Assembly: GCA_028066595.1 (NCBI GenBank)
Contig: JALCBJ010000047.1
Coordinates: forward strand, 3,282 to 53,234
From: Thermoanaerobaculia bacterium
Lineage (GTDB): Bacteria; Acidobacteriota; Thermoanaerobaculia; Multivoradales; J023
Direction of reading: 5' to 3'
Length of the DNA: 49,953 nucleotides
Below, piece by piece: positions 27,639-35,956 of the stretch. The stretch's first letter is position 1. Each line of letters begins with the position of its first letter. The position numbers and the translations under genes were made by a program. The notes below the pieces were generated by a model. The model had not been told where the DNA came from, did no database searches, and worked only from the letters and a program-made list of their open reading frames with translations.

Positions 27639-27644
27639 CCGGAA

Positions 27645-28667
27645 ATGCCCGTCTTTTTTCGCAGTCGGTCGTCCCGCTGCCAGCGTAAACCCTGGAGAGC
27701 GGGTTTCTTGCGGCTTGTTCGGACCGCAGCTGCTGCTTCGCTGCTTTGCGCTATGGCGTGGGCAGGAGTGCCTGCAGAGGCGCAGGTGCAGAGCAGTCAA
27801 GCGCAAAGGGCGCCGGAAACATCGCGGGAAATGGCAGCGCCTACGAAGCTGCACCACGCGCCCGAGATCTTCGACACGTTGGCACTACCCGGTGACTTCG
27901 CCACGATGCGATACAGCTTGGGGCAGCTCGACCGCGCCGCGCGCCTGCAGTTTCGGCTGGAGCCACAGCTCCGTGCCTATCGGCGTTGGCTCGATCTCGA
28001 GCTCGACATCACGGTTTACGTTCTGACCCGCAAACACTGGGACGAAGGGCGTATCGCCATGCCCTACGGTGTTCCGGTTCGCGTGGGCCGGGCCGGCTTG
28101 GCGGCACCGGCGGAGTCGGACGATTCGGTCATCCGACTGTGGGCTGGACTCGACATCACACTGCCCAATTCGACCTCCAGCTCTCTACGCGGGTTGGCGC
28201 AGCAGGGCGGGACGGCCGTCATGGCGGATTTTCTCAGCCAGCTCTTGACGGCTGAGATCGTGGTCGATCAGATTCCAGGCCTGGCAGGTAACAAGCACTG
28301 GGTGCGTGGATTCATGGCGCAACTCGCGCTCGTGTCCTACTTCGACCGCGTCGAAGAGGAGACGCTCAGAGATCTCGATCTCTTCTTCACGCAGGTACTG
28401 GCGCAACCGCGGGAGCGTCTGGCGGCCAGCGATTACCATCCCGATGTGCGGCTCGGCGACTGGCTGTGGTTCCAGGCACGTTTCTACCAGGGCGCCAAGG
28501 TCTTGGTGGAAAAGGAGGGCCGCGACGTACTGAAGAGGATGATGAAGCTCCGAAACCGCAATGACGGTCTGCTCACGGACGCTGCTCTGCTCGACAAGTA
28601 CAAAGAAGTATCGGCCTGGTACCACGCCAGCTTTGCCGCGGTTTCGACCCGTCCCGGAAGGCATTGA
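27645..28667 (+). CDS. Exported protein of unknown function
   Basis: A 340-residue protein with a long basic N-terminus and a hydrophobic segment (AAAASLLCAMAWAGVPAEA) consistent with a signal peptide cleaved near residue 50. The mature part is mixed alpha/beta with a segment LWAGLDITLPNSTSSSLRGL and a helical region (FMAQLALVSYFDRVEEETLRDL). No HExxH or other catalytic motif was recognised, so I assign no family; it has the look of a peptidase-MA-like or structural periplasmic protein but this is not supported. ATG 27645 was chosen because it gives a normal signal peptide; an in-frame start at 27582 would add 21 residues overlapping the divergent promoter. Confidence 0.7.
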   Translation: MPVFFRSRSSRCQRKPWRAGFLRLVRTAAAASLLCAMAWAGVPAEAQVQSSQAQRAPETSREMAAPTKLHHAPEIFDTLALPGDFATMRYSLGQLDRAARLQFRLEPQLRAYRRWLDLELDITVYVLTRKHWDEGRIAMPYGVPVRVGRAGLAAPAESDDSVIRLWAGLDITLPNSTSSSLRGLAQQGGTAVMADFLSQLLTAEIVVDQIPGLAGNKHWVRGFMAQLALVSYFDRVEEETLRDLDLFFTQVLAQPRERLAASDYHPDVRLGDWLWFQARFYQGAKVLVEKEGRDVLKRMMKLRNRNDGLLTDAALLDKYKEVSAWYHASFAAVSTRPGRH

Positions 28668-28683
28668 CGGGAAGGCCACGAGA

Positions 28684-29289
28684 ATGCCCGCGGTCTCTTC
28701 GCGTGCCCAGCTGACCTTCGCATCTCCCATCGGGCGTCTGCGGGTCTCGACCATGGCGAACGCCGAAGGCTCAGCTCAGGGGGCAAGGCTGGTCGAGGTG
28801 AAGCTACGTGCTCCCGAGCTACCGAACTCCGGCACCGGGGAGGTTCTCCGCCTGGCAGAGGAAGCACGTCGTCAGATCCTCGACTTCCTGGAGGGTGAGC
28901 GCCACGTCTTCGATCTGCCCTTCCAACTGGCGGGCAGTCCATTCCAGCAGCAGGTCCTGCGCAAGATGAGTCGCGTCGCCTTCGGTCGTCGTATCACCTA
29001 CGGCGATCTTGCCAAGCAGGTCGGCGATCCAGGTGCATCACGGGCGGTCGGCGCGGTGTGCGGTGCCAATCCTGTGCCGCTCGTCGTTCCTTGCCACCGC
29101 ATCGTGGCCCGAGACGGTCTGGGCGGTTTTGGCGGAGGCCTGGACATGAAACGTTGGCTACTGACGTACGAAGCCACTGGCAAGGTGCCGGCGCCGCTGG
29201 ACGACCGAGGTCGACGGGTGGGAATCGCCGGAAGCTCGAGCATCGCGCGTGACGTCGAGTCGACGGGTCTTCAACTGCCGCTGTTCTGA
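28684..29289 (+). CDS. ogt: Methylated-DNA--protein-cysteine S-methyltransferase (Ogt/MGMT)
   Basis: A 201-residue O6-alkylguanine DNA alkyltransferase. The acceptor motif VPCHRIVA is intact, preceded by the helix-turn-helix region (FGRRITYGDLAKQVG, SRAVGAVCGANP with the arginine finger) and followed by GLGGFGGGLDMKRWLL. The protein repairs O6-methylguanine and O4-methylthymine by irreversible transfer to the cysteine. An N-terminal domain of ~85 residues is of normal length; the C-terminal ~30 residues after the domain are a variable tail. ATG 28684 follows the previous stop by 16 bases, so both may be in one transcript. Upstream in-frame codons from 28561 overlap the preceding gene. Confidence 0.95.
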   Translation: MPAVSSRAQLTFASPIGRLRVSTMANAEGSAQGARLVEVKLRAPELPNSGTGEVLRLAEEARRQILDFLEGERHVFDLPFQLAGSPFQQQVLRKMSRVAFGRRITYGDLAKQVGDPGASRAVGAVCGANPVPLVVPCHRIVARDGLGGFGGGLDMKRWLLTYEATGKVPAPLDDRGRRVGIAGSSSIARDVESTGLQLPLF

Positions 29290-29308
29290 TCGCTGGTAGC
29301 GTCTGGCT

Positions 29309-29695
29309 ATGGACATCGATTCTCTAGGACCTGCTCGCAACCTGATGTTGACGGCCGCCCTCGTCTGTGCGGCTGCGGTCGCCGCGGGCGCCTTCGGTGC
29401 CCACGGCCTCGAACCGCGTCTGAGCCCCAAGGGCCTCGACCAGTGGAACACTGCAGCGCGCTACCTCATGTACGCCGGCCTCGGAGCGCTGTTCGCGTCT
29501 CTGTCGGCGGCGCATTTCGGGACTCGGGCGGCGTGGGCGGGTTGGACGCTGCTAGTCGGTGGGATCGTGTTTGCGGGGGCTGTGGGTGGCCTCGCCCTGG
29601 GCCTTCCACGTTGGCTGGGTGCCGTGGCCCCGCTCGGAGGCTTGGGGCTCGTCGGGGGCTTCTTGCTGTTGGCCTGGGCGGTGCTCGCGGCTTGA
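29309..29695 (+). CDS. DUF423 family small membrane protein (YgdD-like)
   Basis: A 128-residue protein with four predicted membrane helices and the family hallmark GAFGAHGLEPRL near residue 30, then QWNTAARYLMYAGLGAL. DUF423 proteins are inner-membrane proteins of unknown function found widely in bacteria. The gene lies 19 bases behind ogt and its TGA (29693-29695) overlaps the TTG start of the envC-like gene, so ogt-DUF423-envC are probably cotranscribed. Confidence 0.9.
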   Translation: MDIDSLGPARNLMLTAALVCAAAVAAGAFGAHGLEPRLSPKGLDQWNTAARYLMYAGLGALFASLSAAHFGTRAAWAGWTLLVGGIVFAGAVGGLALGLPRWLGAVAPLGGLGLVGGFLLLAWAVLAA

Positions 29696-30828
29696 GTCGG
29701 GTCGGTCTGGTCGCAACGGCGTTTCTGGTCTCGGTTCTACCGACCGCTGTGTGGTCGCAGAGCTTGGAGACGCGAGAGGCCGAGCTGGAAGAGATCCGTA
29801 CCGATATCGAGGAGCTTCGAACGCAGGTGGACGAGATGCGCCGCCAGGAGCAGTCTTTGGAAGACCGACTCCAGCGGGTCTCTGCGGAGCTGAGTCTGCA
29901 GGAAGCACGGCTAGCCGAAGCGGCGGCGGCATTGGACGTGGCGAGCCTGAAGGCGGGGGAGGCAGAGACACGTGTCGAGAAGCTAGAGGACGACCTGGGC
30001 CAGGTTCGCAACGACCTACGCCGACGGTTGACCGGGTTGTATCGCTTGGGCCGACGTGGCTATCTGCGCCTGTTCTTGTCTCTGCGAGCGGAGCAGGAAC
30101 TGTTGCCGGCTCTTCGTCAGCTGCGATTCCTCGTGTTGCGAGATCAGCACGCCATCGATCGTTTCGTCGAGTTGCGCAGCCAGCTCATGGCGGAGCAGGA
30201 GGTACTGGAACAGCGGCGCACCGAGATGGCTCGGTGGCAGGCCGAGGAAGCGAGTCGTCGCGATGAGCTCGCCTCGAAGCGAGATCAGAGGGCTCGCGTG
30301 TTGGCGCGGGTTACCGACAAGCGTCGCGAGCTGTCGGAGCAGGCCCAGGAACTGGAGGAGAAAGAGCGCAAGTTGACGCGGTTCATCGACACACTGGTAG
30401 CCGATGCGGATGACGCCGAGGACGCGGGAGAGCCGGAAGGCACGTCCATCCGTGAGTTCCGTGGTGTGCTGGACTGGCCGGTTGCCGATCCGATGGTCAC
30501 GATCGAGTTCGGACCGCGCCGAGATCCGCGATACCTGACCGAGGTACCGCACAACGGCTTGGGTCTAGAGGTCGAAGAAGGGACGCGAGTCCGCACTGTA
30601 TATCCCGGACAGGTGCTCTATGCGGCGGAGTTCGAGGGATACGGACCGATGGTGGTCGTCCGTCACGCGGGCCGGGTGTTCACTCTTTATGCAGGTTTGC
30701 AGCTCCTCAACGTCGGACCCGGTGATGTACTATCGCTCGGGGACGTGCTGGGCGCCTCGGCAGAGTCGCTTTATTTCGAGATCCGGGTCGAGAACCAGCC
30801 GGAAGATCCACGTACCTGGCTTCGTTGA
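29692..30828 (+). CDS. envC: EnvC-like murein hydrolase activator (coiled coil + degenerate LytM domain)
   Basis: About 378 residues starting at TTG 29692, which overlaps the previous stop as TTGA; no better in-frame start exists before the signal peptide (GLVATAFLVSVLPTAVWSQ). Residues ~24-250 are a long coiled coil (TREAELEEIRTDIEELRTQV onward). Residues ~260-378 are a LytM (M23) domain in which the zinc ligands are mostly gone: HNGLGLEV keeps H287 but not the Asp, YAGL replaces YAHL, and SLYFEIR replaces HLHFEVR. E. coli EnvC has the same degenerate ending (SLYFEIRR). EnvC recruits and activates division amidases at the septum through FtsEX, so the same role is likely. The genes downstream are ctpA-like and yibQ, as in many bacteria. 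Confidence 0.88.
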   Translation: MSRVGLVATAFLVSVLPTAVWSQSLETREAELEEIRTDIEELRTQVDEMRRQEQSLEDRLQRVSAELSLQEARLAEAAAALDVASLKAGEAETRVEKLEDDLGQVRNDLRRRLTGLYRLGRRGYLRLFLSLRAEQELLPALRQLRFLVLRDQHAIDRFVELRSQLMAEQEVLEQRRTEMARWQAEEASRRDELASKRDQRARVLARVTDKRRELSEQAQELEEKERKLTRFIDTLVADADDAEDAGEPEGTSIREFRGVLDWPVADPMVTIEFGPRRDPRYLTEVPHNGLGLEVEEGTRVRTVYPGQVLYAAEFEGYGPMVVVRHAGRVFTLYAGLQLLNVGPGDVLSLGDVLGASAESLYFEIRVENQPEDPRTWLR

Positions 30829-30951
30829 CGCGATCGTCGTCGAAGCTCGACCGGGCCCGAACCCAGGCGTGCGCCCGATCGTATGTTCGAGGAGAGAAGG
30901 ACTCTTGCGAGTCGCACGCGAACCCGACACGTTCTCATTCTTGGAGACAGT

Positions 30952-32169
30952 ATGCTGAGCCGCGGCCGTCTGGCCTTTATCTTCGTTTCCTTCCTCGCTG
31001 TTCTTCTGGTCGTGGCCGGTACCATCTCCGCTCGCTCCAACGCCGAGCAGGAGGACGGCACGGATTCGCCGTTCAAGTACCTGTCCGTGTTCATGGATGT
31101 TTTCAGCCTGGTGAGCAAAGCGTACGTGGACGAGCCGGAGGGCGAGAGGTTGATGGCCGGCGCTTTCGAAGGAACCATCGACGCCCTGGATCCTTTCTCG
31201 CTCTATATTCCGGAAGAGTACGTCGAGACCTACCGCGCCTCGCGCGAGATCGGCAGCCGGAGAAGTGGGCTGGTGCTCCTGAAAGAGCGTGGTGTCGCCT
31301 ACGTCGTGGCGGTGGAAGAGGGAAGCCCGGCTGCGTCGGCAGGGCTCGAGATGGGCGACATCCTGTCGGAGATCAATGGCCTGCGAACTCGCAGTACGCC
31401 TCTTTTTTCGCTCATCGATCTCTTGGCCGGGGAGCCGGGAACGCGGATCGAGGTGGAACGGTTGCGTCAAGGGCAGAAGAAACAGCTGGGCTTCGAACTA
31501 GCGGATTACGACCCTCCTTCCGTGGTTTTGGAGGCTCGTCGCGGCGTGCCCGTGCTAGCGATCCCCGCTTTCTTCGAGGGTACGGTCGCGAGCGTGGAGC
31601 AGAGCCTGAGCACGGTAGCTCGAGGTGCACAGGGTCTTCCCGGGCTACAGGACACTGGCAAGTTGGTGATCGATTTGCGCGGCGTCGCAGGCGGCGATGC
31701 CGCATCGGCCTATCGGATCGCCGGGCTCTTCGTTTCGGGTGAGCTGGGTGCGCTGTTGCAACGAGGCAAAGCACTGGAGAGCTTCGTCGGCGCCGCGCCG
31801 AAGTGGTCTGGAGAAGTGGCGCTGCTGACGGATCGTGGGACGCAGGGTGCGGCCGAGGTCTTCGCCTCGATTCTGCACCAGGCAACCGAGGCCAAGCTGG
31901 TGGGTAGTCGGACGTTTGGCCACTCGGGTCGCCATGTCCTCGTAGAGCTGTCGGATGGTGCGAGGCTCCAGCTCACCGACGCCTTCTACACCGGTCCCGA
32001 CCGTTCCCCCATCAACAAGAGCCTGGAACCAGATGTCCGGGTCCGGCAATGGCTCGTAGAGGCGGAAACGGAGGGAACGGATGCCGAAACGTCCGACCCG
32101 GTGCTCGAGGCCGGCCTCGATGCCCTGCTAGAACCGGCCGCAGAAGAGGAACGCGAGGCCGCAGCGTAG
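30952..32169 (+). CDS. S41/CtpA-family PDZ protein without catalytic residues (pseudoprotease)
   Basis: A 405-residue protein with one N-terminal membrane helix (FIFVSFLAVLLVVAGTI), a PDZ domain at ~90-170 (GVAYVVAVEEGSPAASAGLE, LSEINGL) and an S41 core at ~190-375. In active C-terminal processing proteases the core has GSASASE, then FGKGTVQ. Here these are GTQGAAE, with Gly299 in the serine position, and FGHSGRH, with His324 in the lysine position and no glutamine. Fold and length are otherwise normal, so it looks like a stable pseudoprotease, not a decaying gene. ATG 30952 has GGAGA upstream; ATG 30883 is also in frame but adds no family sequence. It sits between envC and yibQ, and a role in septal or peptidoglycan hydrolase control is inferred. 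Confidence 0.88.
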   Translation: MLSRGRLAFIFVSFLAVLLVVAGTISARSNAEQEDGTDSPFKYLSVFMDVFSLVSKAYVDEPEGERLMAGAFEGTIDALDPFSLYIPEEYVETYRASREIGSRRSGLVLLKERGVAYVVAVEEGSPAASAGLEMGDILSEINGLRTRSTPLFSLIDLLAGEPGTRIEVERLRQGQKKQLGFELADYDPPSVVLEARRGVPVLAIPAFFEGTVASVEQSLSTVARGAQGLPGLQDTGKLVIDLRGVAGGDAASAYRIAGLFVSGELGALLQRGKALESFVGAAPKWSGEVALLTDRGTQGAAEVFASILHQATEAKLVGSRTFGHSGRHVLVELSDGARLQLTDAFYTGPDRSPINKSLEPDVRVRQWLVEAETEGTDAETSDPVLEAGLDALLEPAAEEEREAAA

Positions 32170-32236
32170 ACTGAGCGCCCTGTCAGGCAGGCTTGCGTTG
32201 TGCCAGCCGCTGCGAACCCACTCGAGCAGGCTCAGG

Positions 32237-33250
32237 ATGGTCAGAAAGTCGAAACGGCAACTGTCCGTCGTCCAGAAGACGGCCGTCGCGCTGGTGGCAG
32301 CCACGCTGTTTGCCGGCGGCCTGTATATGGGCGTGCAGCTCGCCAAGCCACCTCCAGCGCCGGATCTCGAGGGTTTGTTGTCAGGTCCCGCTGTCGCAGA
32401 TGCGAGCGAGACCGACACCGGCCGAGCAACAGAATCCACCACCGACAGAGAACCTGGCCGACGGCTCGATTCCGACCCGGCGTCGCGACAAGTCGACGGC
32501 ACCGTGTCCGTACCGAAGGCATCCGGTGATCCGACCTCGCCTCCTGTCAAGGCACCGGAACCACAGCACCGGCCGGGCCCGGGATTCGATGCGCCGAAGA
32601 TTGCGCTCGTGATCGATGACCTGGGGCGCAGCTTGCGCGACGTCGATCGGCTCGAATCTCTCGACATCCCGATCACTTTTTCCGTACTGCCCTACGAGGG
32701 GAAGACGAAGGAGGTCGTCGCGGCGCTACACAGCCGCGGTTTCGAATACCTGTGTCACCTGCCGATGGAGGCCAAGAGCAGCGCAGATCCGGGGCCAGGA
32801 GCGATCGGGCCAGGGATGTCACGGGAAGAGCTTCGTGCCGCGACCCAACGTGCCCTCGATGCCGTGCCGGGTGCCAAGGGTGTGAACAACCACATGGGAT
32901 CAGCGGTGATGTCGGATCGCCGCGCGGCTTTCGAAGTGCTGACGCTGGTAGCCAGGCGAGGCCTCTATTTCGTGGACTCCCGTACCTCCGTCGATACCCT
33001 GGGCTATTCCCTGGCGCGCGAGTTGGGAGTTCCCGCTGCGGAGCGGCAGGTATTCCTCGACTCTTCCCGAGATCAGGAGTCGATCCGTCAGCAGTGGGCG
33101 AAACTGCTCCACATCGCGAGGGAACGTGGAGCGGCCCTGGCCATCGCCCATCCGCACGACGAGACGCTTTCGGTTCTGACGTGGGCAGTACCGCTCGCTC
33201 GTGGCGAGGGATTCGACTTCGTCACCGCCTCAGCTTTGCTGGAGCCGTAG
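32237..33250 (+). CDS. yibQ: YibQ-family divergent polysaccharide deacetylase
   Basis: About 337 residues. An N-terminal membrane anchor (TAVALVAATLFAGGLYMGV) is followed by a Ser/Pro/Asp-rich linker and a divergent polysaccharide deacetylase domain (~125-335). Conserved motifs are intact: ALVIDDLG, LCHLPME, GVNNHMGSAVM, YFVDSRTS and ALAIAHPHDETL. The family is often encoded next to envC and ctpA and is thought to modify or bind peptidoglycan, though its reaction is not established. ATG 32237 gives a normal anchor; an in-frame start at 32198 adds 13 residues. Final gene of the envC operon. Confidence 0.88.
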   Translation: MVRKSKRQLSVVQKTAVALVAATLFAGGLYMGVQLAKPPPAPDLEGLLSGPAVADASETDTGRATESTTDREPGRRLDSDPASRQVDGTVSVPKASGDPTSPPVKAPEPQHRPGPGFDAPKIALVIDDLGRSLRDVDRLESLDIPITFSVLPYEGKTKEVVAALHSRGFEYLCHLPMEAKSSADPGPGAIGPGMSREELRAATQRALDAVPGAKGVNNHMGSAVMSDRRAAFEVLTLVARRGLYFVDSRTSVDTLGYSLARELGVPAAERQVFLDSSRDQESIRQQWAKLLHIARERGAALAIAHPHDETLSVLTWAVPLARGEGFDFVTASALLEP

Positions 33251-33298
33251 CTGCTGGCCGAGCGAGGTAGCGCGGCGCGCGTAGACATATCGAAGAAT

Positions 33299-33369
33299 TT
33301 GCATAATTGTGCCGATTCGGGCATACAATGGATCGGCAGCGAGCACAACCGCCCAGAATATGCTAGAGT
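33299..33369 (+). promoter_or_regulatory. AT-rich promoter region of the leader ORF / secreted protein
   Basis: This stretch is unusually AT-rich for the window. Two candidate -10 boxes are seen: TACAAT at 33324-33329, with TTGCAT 19 bases upstream, and TATGCT at 33359-33364. The second is part of an 11-base match to the region before the STAS gene. Confidence 0.35.
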
Positions 33370-33398
33370 AGCCTCAGATTCATAAGAGGAGCTCCTGA

Positions 33399-33437
33399 AT
33401 GCGGGCACAAGGCGAAGACGAGGAGAAGGTTTCTTGA
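33399..33437 (+). CDS. 12-codon leader ORF overlapping the downstream start
   Basis: ATG 33399 follows a strong Shine-Dalgarno AAGAGGAG (33384-33391) at normal spacing and encodes MRAQGEDEEKVS, ending at TGA 33435-33437. Its stop overlaps the TTG start (33434) of the secreted protein as TTGA. Translation of this short ORF would deliver ribosomes to the TTG. It has no run of one amino acid, so a classical attenuator peptide is not indicated. Confidence 0.45.
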   Translation: MRAQGEDEEKVS

Positions 33438-34213
33438 TCGTGACTTACGTCATGAGGCGATGCTTTCTTACGGTCATCTTCATGATGTCCTTATGTTTTT
33501 GTAGCATCTCTGCGGCTCAGATCCCGCACGTCATTCGGCCCGACCTGGATCCTCCGGGAGCCGAGCCGGTGGCCGAGGGCGAAACCCCTCAGCTCACCCG
33601 CGGCGAAGAAAAGCGCTTGCTACAGCAGATCCTCTGGCAACCCGAAGAGACCTGGGATGCGGCGACTCAGCGAGCCATGGAGCGGCTTCTCGGCAAGGGT
33701 CGCGTTCGAAGACTCGATGAAGCCAGGTTCCAACTGCATCTCGCAGCGGATGATTGGGATCTGCGCGACCTGAACGACGACCCGTATCACTACGAGCGCA
33801 CCAAGGACGCCGTACTGTCGTCCTACCTGAAGATTCAGCGCGAGGTGCTCGAAGAAGCATTCCGTGTCGAGGAACGCTTCGACGCGTGGCTGGATCGGGT
33901 CTCTCGTCGAGATCCCGCGCCCCGCCGGGGTCTACGGGAAACATATCGGGGAGTCCGGTCATTCAGACTGCGCATCTCGCCACGGGTCGGTCTCGGGTCG
34001 AGCGACTACCTGGGCGTGAAGCTCCGCATGCCCTACACCGGCTTTCCGACGCTGGATCGTTTGAGCCTGCGTGTGCGACACGAGTTCGACGAAGACCGCT
34101 CGTCCTTTCTCGTCAAATACGACTCCGACGATCTCTTCCTTCAATTGGAGATCGAGCCGGATCTAGAGCTCGAGGGCGATCAAGTGAGCCTGTCGCTTCG
34201 GCTCACGTTCTAA
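33434..34213 (+). CDS. Exported protein of unknown function with beta-rich C-terminus
   Basis: A 259-residue protein. TTG 33434 is the suggested start because GAGGAGAAGG lies just upstream and it overlaps the leader stop; GTG 33440 and ATG 33452 are alternatives. Signal peptide: LTVIFMMSLCFCSISAAQ. The middle (residues ~50-165) is acidic and helical (EEKRLLQQILWQPEETWD; VLEEAFRVEERFDAWLDR). Residues ~180-259 alternate hydrophobic/polar residues (RLRISPRVGLGSSDYLGV; DDLFLQLEIEPDLELEGD) and end SLRLTF with a terminal Phe, as in outer-membrane strands, but there are too few strands for a full barrel. No known family recognised. It converges with the M23 gene. Confidence 0.72.
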   Translation: MIVTYVMRRCFLTVIFMMSLCFCSISAAQIPHVIRPDLDPPGAEPVAEGETPQLTRGEEKRLLQQILWQPEETWDAATQRAMERLLGKGRVRRLDEARFQLHLAADDWDLRDLNDDPYHYERTKDAVLSSYLKIQREVLEEAFRVEERFDAWLDRVSRRDPAPRRGLRETYRGVRSFRLRISPRVGLGSSDYLGVKLRMPYTGFPTLDRLSLRVRHEFDEDRSSFLVKYDSDDLFLQLEIEPDLELEGDQVSLSLRLTF

Positions 34214-34231
34214 CAGCCTTCGCTACGGTCG

Positions 34232-34349
34232 CGGTCATCGTTCACGGCAGGGCCTTCGTCGGCCGCTGCCTTCAGTTTCGATGTGATGCGCGGTCACCGT
34301 CCACGGCACGGCCTCAGTCGGCTGCTGCCTTCAGTTTCGACGCGATGCG
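34232..34349. repeat. Two tandem 59-bp copies, one covering the 3' end of the M23 gene
   Basis: Copies 34232-34290 and 34291-34349 abut exactly and differ at eight positions (about 86% identity). The second copy contains the last ~12 codons and stop of the minus-strand M23 gene; the first copy lies beyond its stop in the gap to the convergent gene. It looks like an old tandem duplication of the gene's 3' end that left a non-coding remnant. Confidence 0.8.
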
Positions 34350-35726
34350 CGTCTCGACCCATGTCGGGTCGAGCCACTCCAGCGGATCGACCTGCACGCC
34401 GCGGATCAGCACGGCGAAGTGCAGATGATCGCCGCCGGCAAGGCCGGTCGTTCCGGTGCGCCCCAGCGTATCCCCTCGTTGGACCCTATCTCCCACAGCG
34501 ACGTCGATCTGTGAGAGGTGAGAATAGAGGGTCATGACACCGAAGCCGTGGTCTAGCACGACGGTATTGCCATAGATACCGAAGAACTCCGCAAGACTGA
34601 CCGTCGCGTCGGCAGCAGCGGGGATTTCGGCTCGGCGAATCGACGCGAGGTCGTAACCCAGGTGGGTCTGCCGGTCGATAACCCGTCCGTCATAGAGGTA
34701 GGTGCGATCCTCGCCGAAGCCCGCCATCACGGAACTACCGGGCATCTGGAGGAAGGCGCGGCGCCACCGCAACTCGTCGCTGCTCTGCTGGCCTATCTCC
34801 AGGAGCCGCTGGCGATTCTCGGCACGGAGGTCTCGGTTGATCGTGACGTAGTCGTCTACCTGGATGCCCGTGGAACGAAGACTCGGAGTTTGGCTGAGTA
34901 TCTCTGGCACCACGTCTTCGAGGAAGCCGTCGGTCACGCGGATGTCGTCGGTCTTGAATGTGCGGCGATCGAAGCGCTGCAGGAACGGTCGCTCGACGGA
35001 GTTCCCGAGCTCGTCGACGGCGGTCAGCCGCACCTCCGCTGGATCGGCCAGGTCGTGGGGTACCGCAAAAAAGGCGAAACGGATCTGCGATTCTGCGCTC
35101 GGAAAGACACGGCTCAGGTCGGTGCCGGGGAAGAAATGCCCGCCGACTCGCACTCCGTCACGTATCGAGTTCTCGCCGACCAAGTACGTCACGACTCCCG
35201 CTCCTCCTTGTCGTACGACGTCCACCTCTGAGAGTGATTCGATGCTCGGAGGTACCAGACGCACAGGCAGCTCCAGCTCGTGTCGAGTCGACTTCGATCC
35301 TCCGAAAGGAGAGCCGGCGGTGGTCGCCTCAGCTCTCAGTGTCACGGTGCCGGGATGTAGTGCCGGCCAGACGTCGCGGCCGATGGCCACGTCGACCGAA
35401 GCATCCGTTTTCCCTCGCGACCAGAAGGCCCACCACGGATCTGCCTCGAACTCTTCCTCCATCAGGATCAAGCGTTGATCTCCCTGGACGGCTTCGACCC
35501 GCAGGCCGGTCAGCCCGCGGGTGGTCCCTCCGGCCGTGACGGTCACGGTGGTGTTTCGGCCGACGGCCGGCAACTCGCTGTCGAATGCGAGGGACGCTTC
35601 GTCGCTTCGGCGCAGGAATGCGACGAGCGCAACCCCCAGCAAGAGGAGAAGGAGGGGCAGAAGTAGCTTGCGCGGGCCGAGGCCCTTGCGCCGACGGTCG
35701 GGGTAGGCGTCGAAGGTCGTATTCAT
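34314..35726 (-). CDS. M23 (LytM) metalloendopeptidase, membrane-anchored
   Basis: A 470-residue protein with an N-terminal membrane helix (KLLLPLLLLLLGVALVAFL), a large extracytoplasmic beta-rich region (~50-335), and a C-terminal M23 domain at ~340-450. All zinc ligands are present: HLGYD (H355, D359), YSHL (H403) and HLHF (H434, H436). It should cleave peptidoglycan cross-bridges, in contrast to the degenerate EnvC domain encoded 4 kb upstream. The start ATG 35726 is preceded on its strand by TAAATAT about nine bases away and by no clear ribosome site, so it may also be leaderless. The gene is divergent from the helical protein at 35957. Confidence 0.9.
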   Translation of the reverse strand: MNTTFDAYPDRRRKGLGPRKLLLPLLLLLLGVALVAFLRRSDEASLAFDSELPAVGRNTTVTVTAGGTTRGLTGLRVEAVQGDQRLILMEEEFEADPWWAFWSRGKTDASVDVAIGRDVWPALHPGTVTLRAEATTAGSPFGGSKSTRHELELPVRLVPPSIESLSEVDVVRQGGAGVVTYLVGENSIRDGVRVGGHFFPGTDLSRVFPSAESQIRFAFFAVPHDLADPAEVRLTAVDELGNSVERPFLQRFDRRTFKTDDIRVTDGFLEDVVPEILSQTPSLRSTGIQVDDYVTINRDLRAENRQRLLEIGQQSSDELRWRRAFLQMPGSSVMAGFGEDRTYLYDGRVIDRQTHLGYDLASIRRAEIPAAADATVSLAEFFGIYGNTVVLDHGFGVMTLYSHLSQIDVAVGDRVQRGDTLGRTGTTGLAGGDHLHFAVLIRGVQVDPLEWLDPTWVETRIASKLKAAAD

Positions 35727-35956
35727 GACTATGCATATTTAGCACAGCTGAGCGTCGCCATCGGTTCGATCCGAATGATTCGTTGGTGGAAACGTGGACG
35801 ACTAGCGACTGCTGTTCGCTGGATCATCGCGCGGACTGGGATGTTCCGGCGAGCCGTCCACATTCTCTTTGGCGTAGTCCTCGGGCTGCTAAGATCCGGA
35901 GCCCGGCAGCACAGGCCGCCTGGAATTCTGATGTAGGACACGGAGTGGGATCCCCT

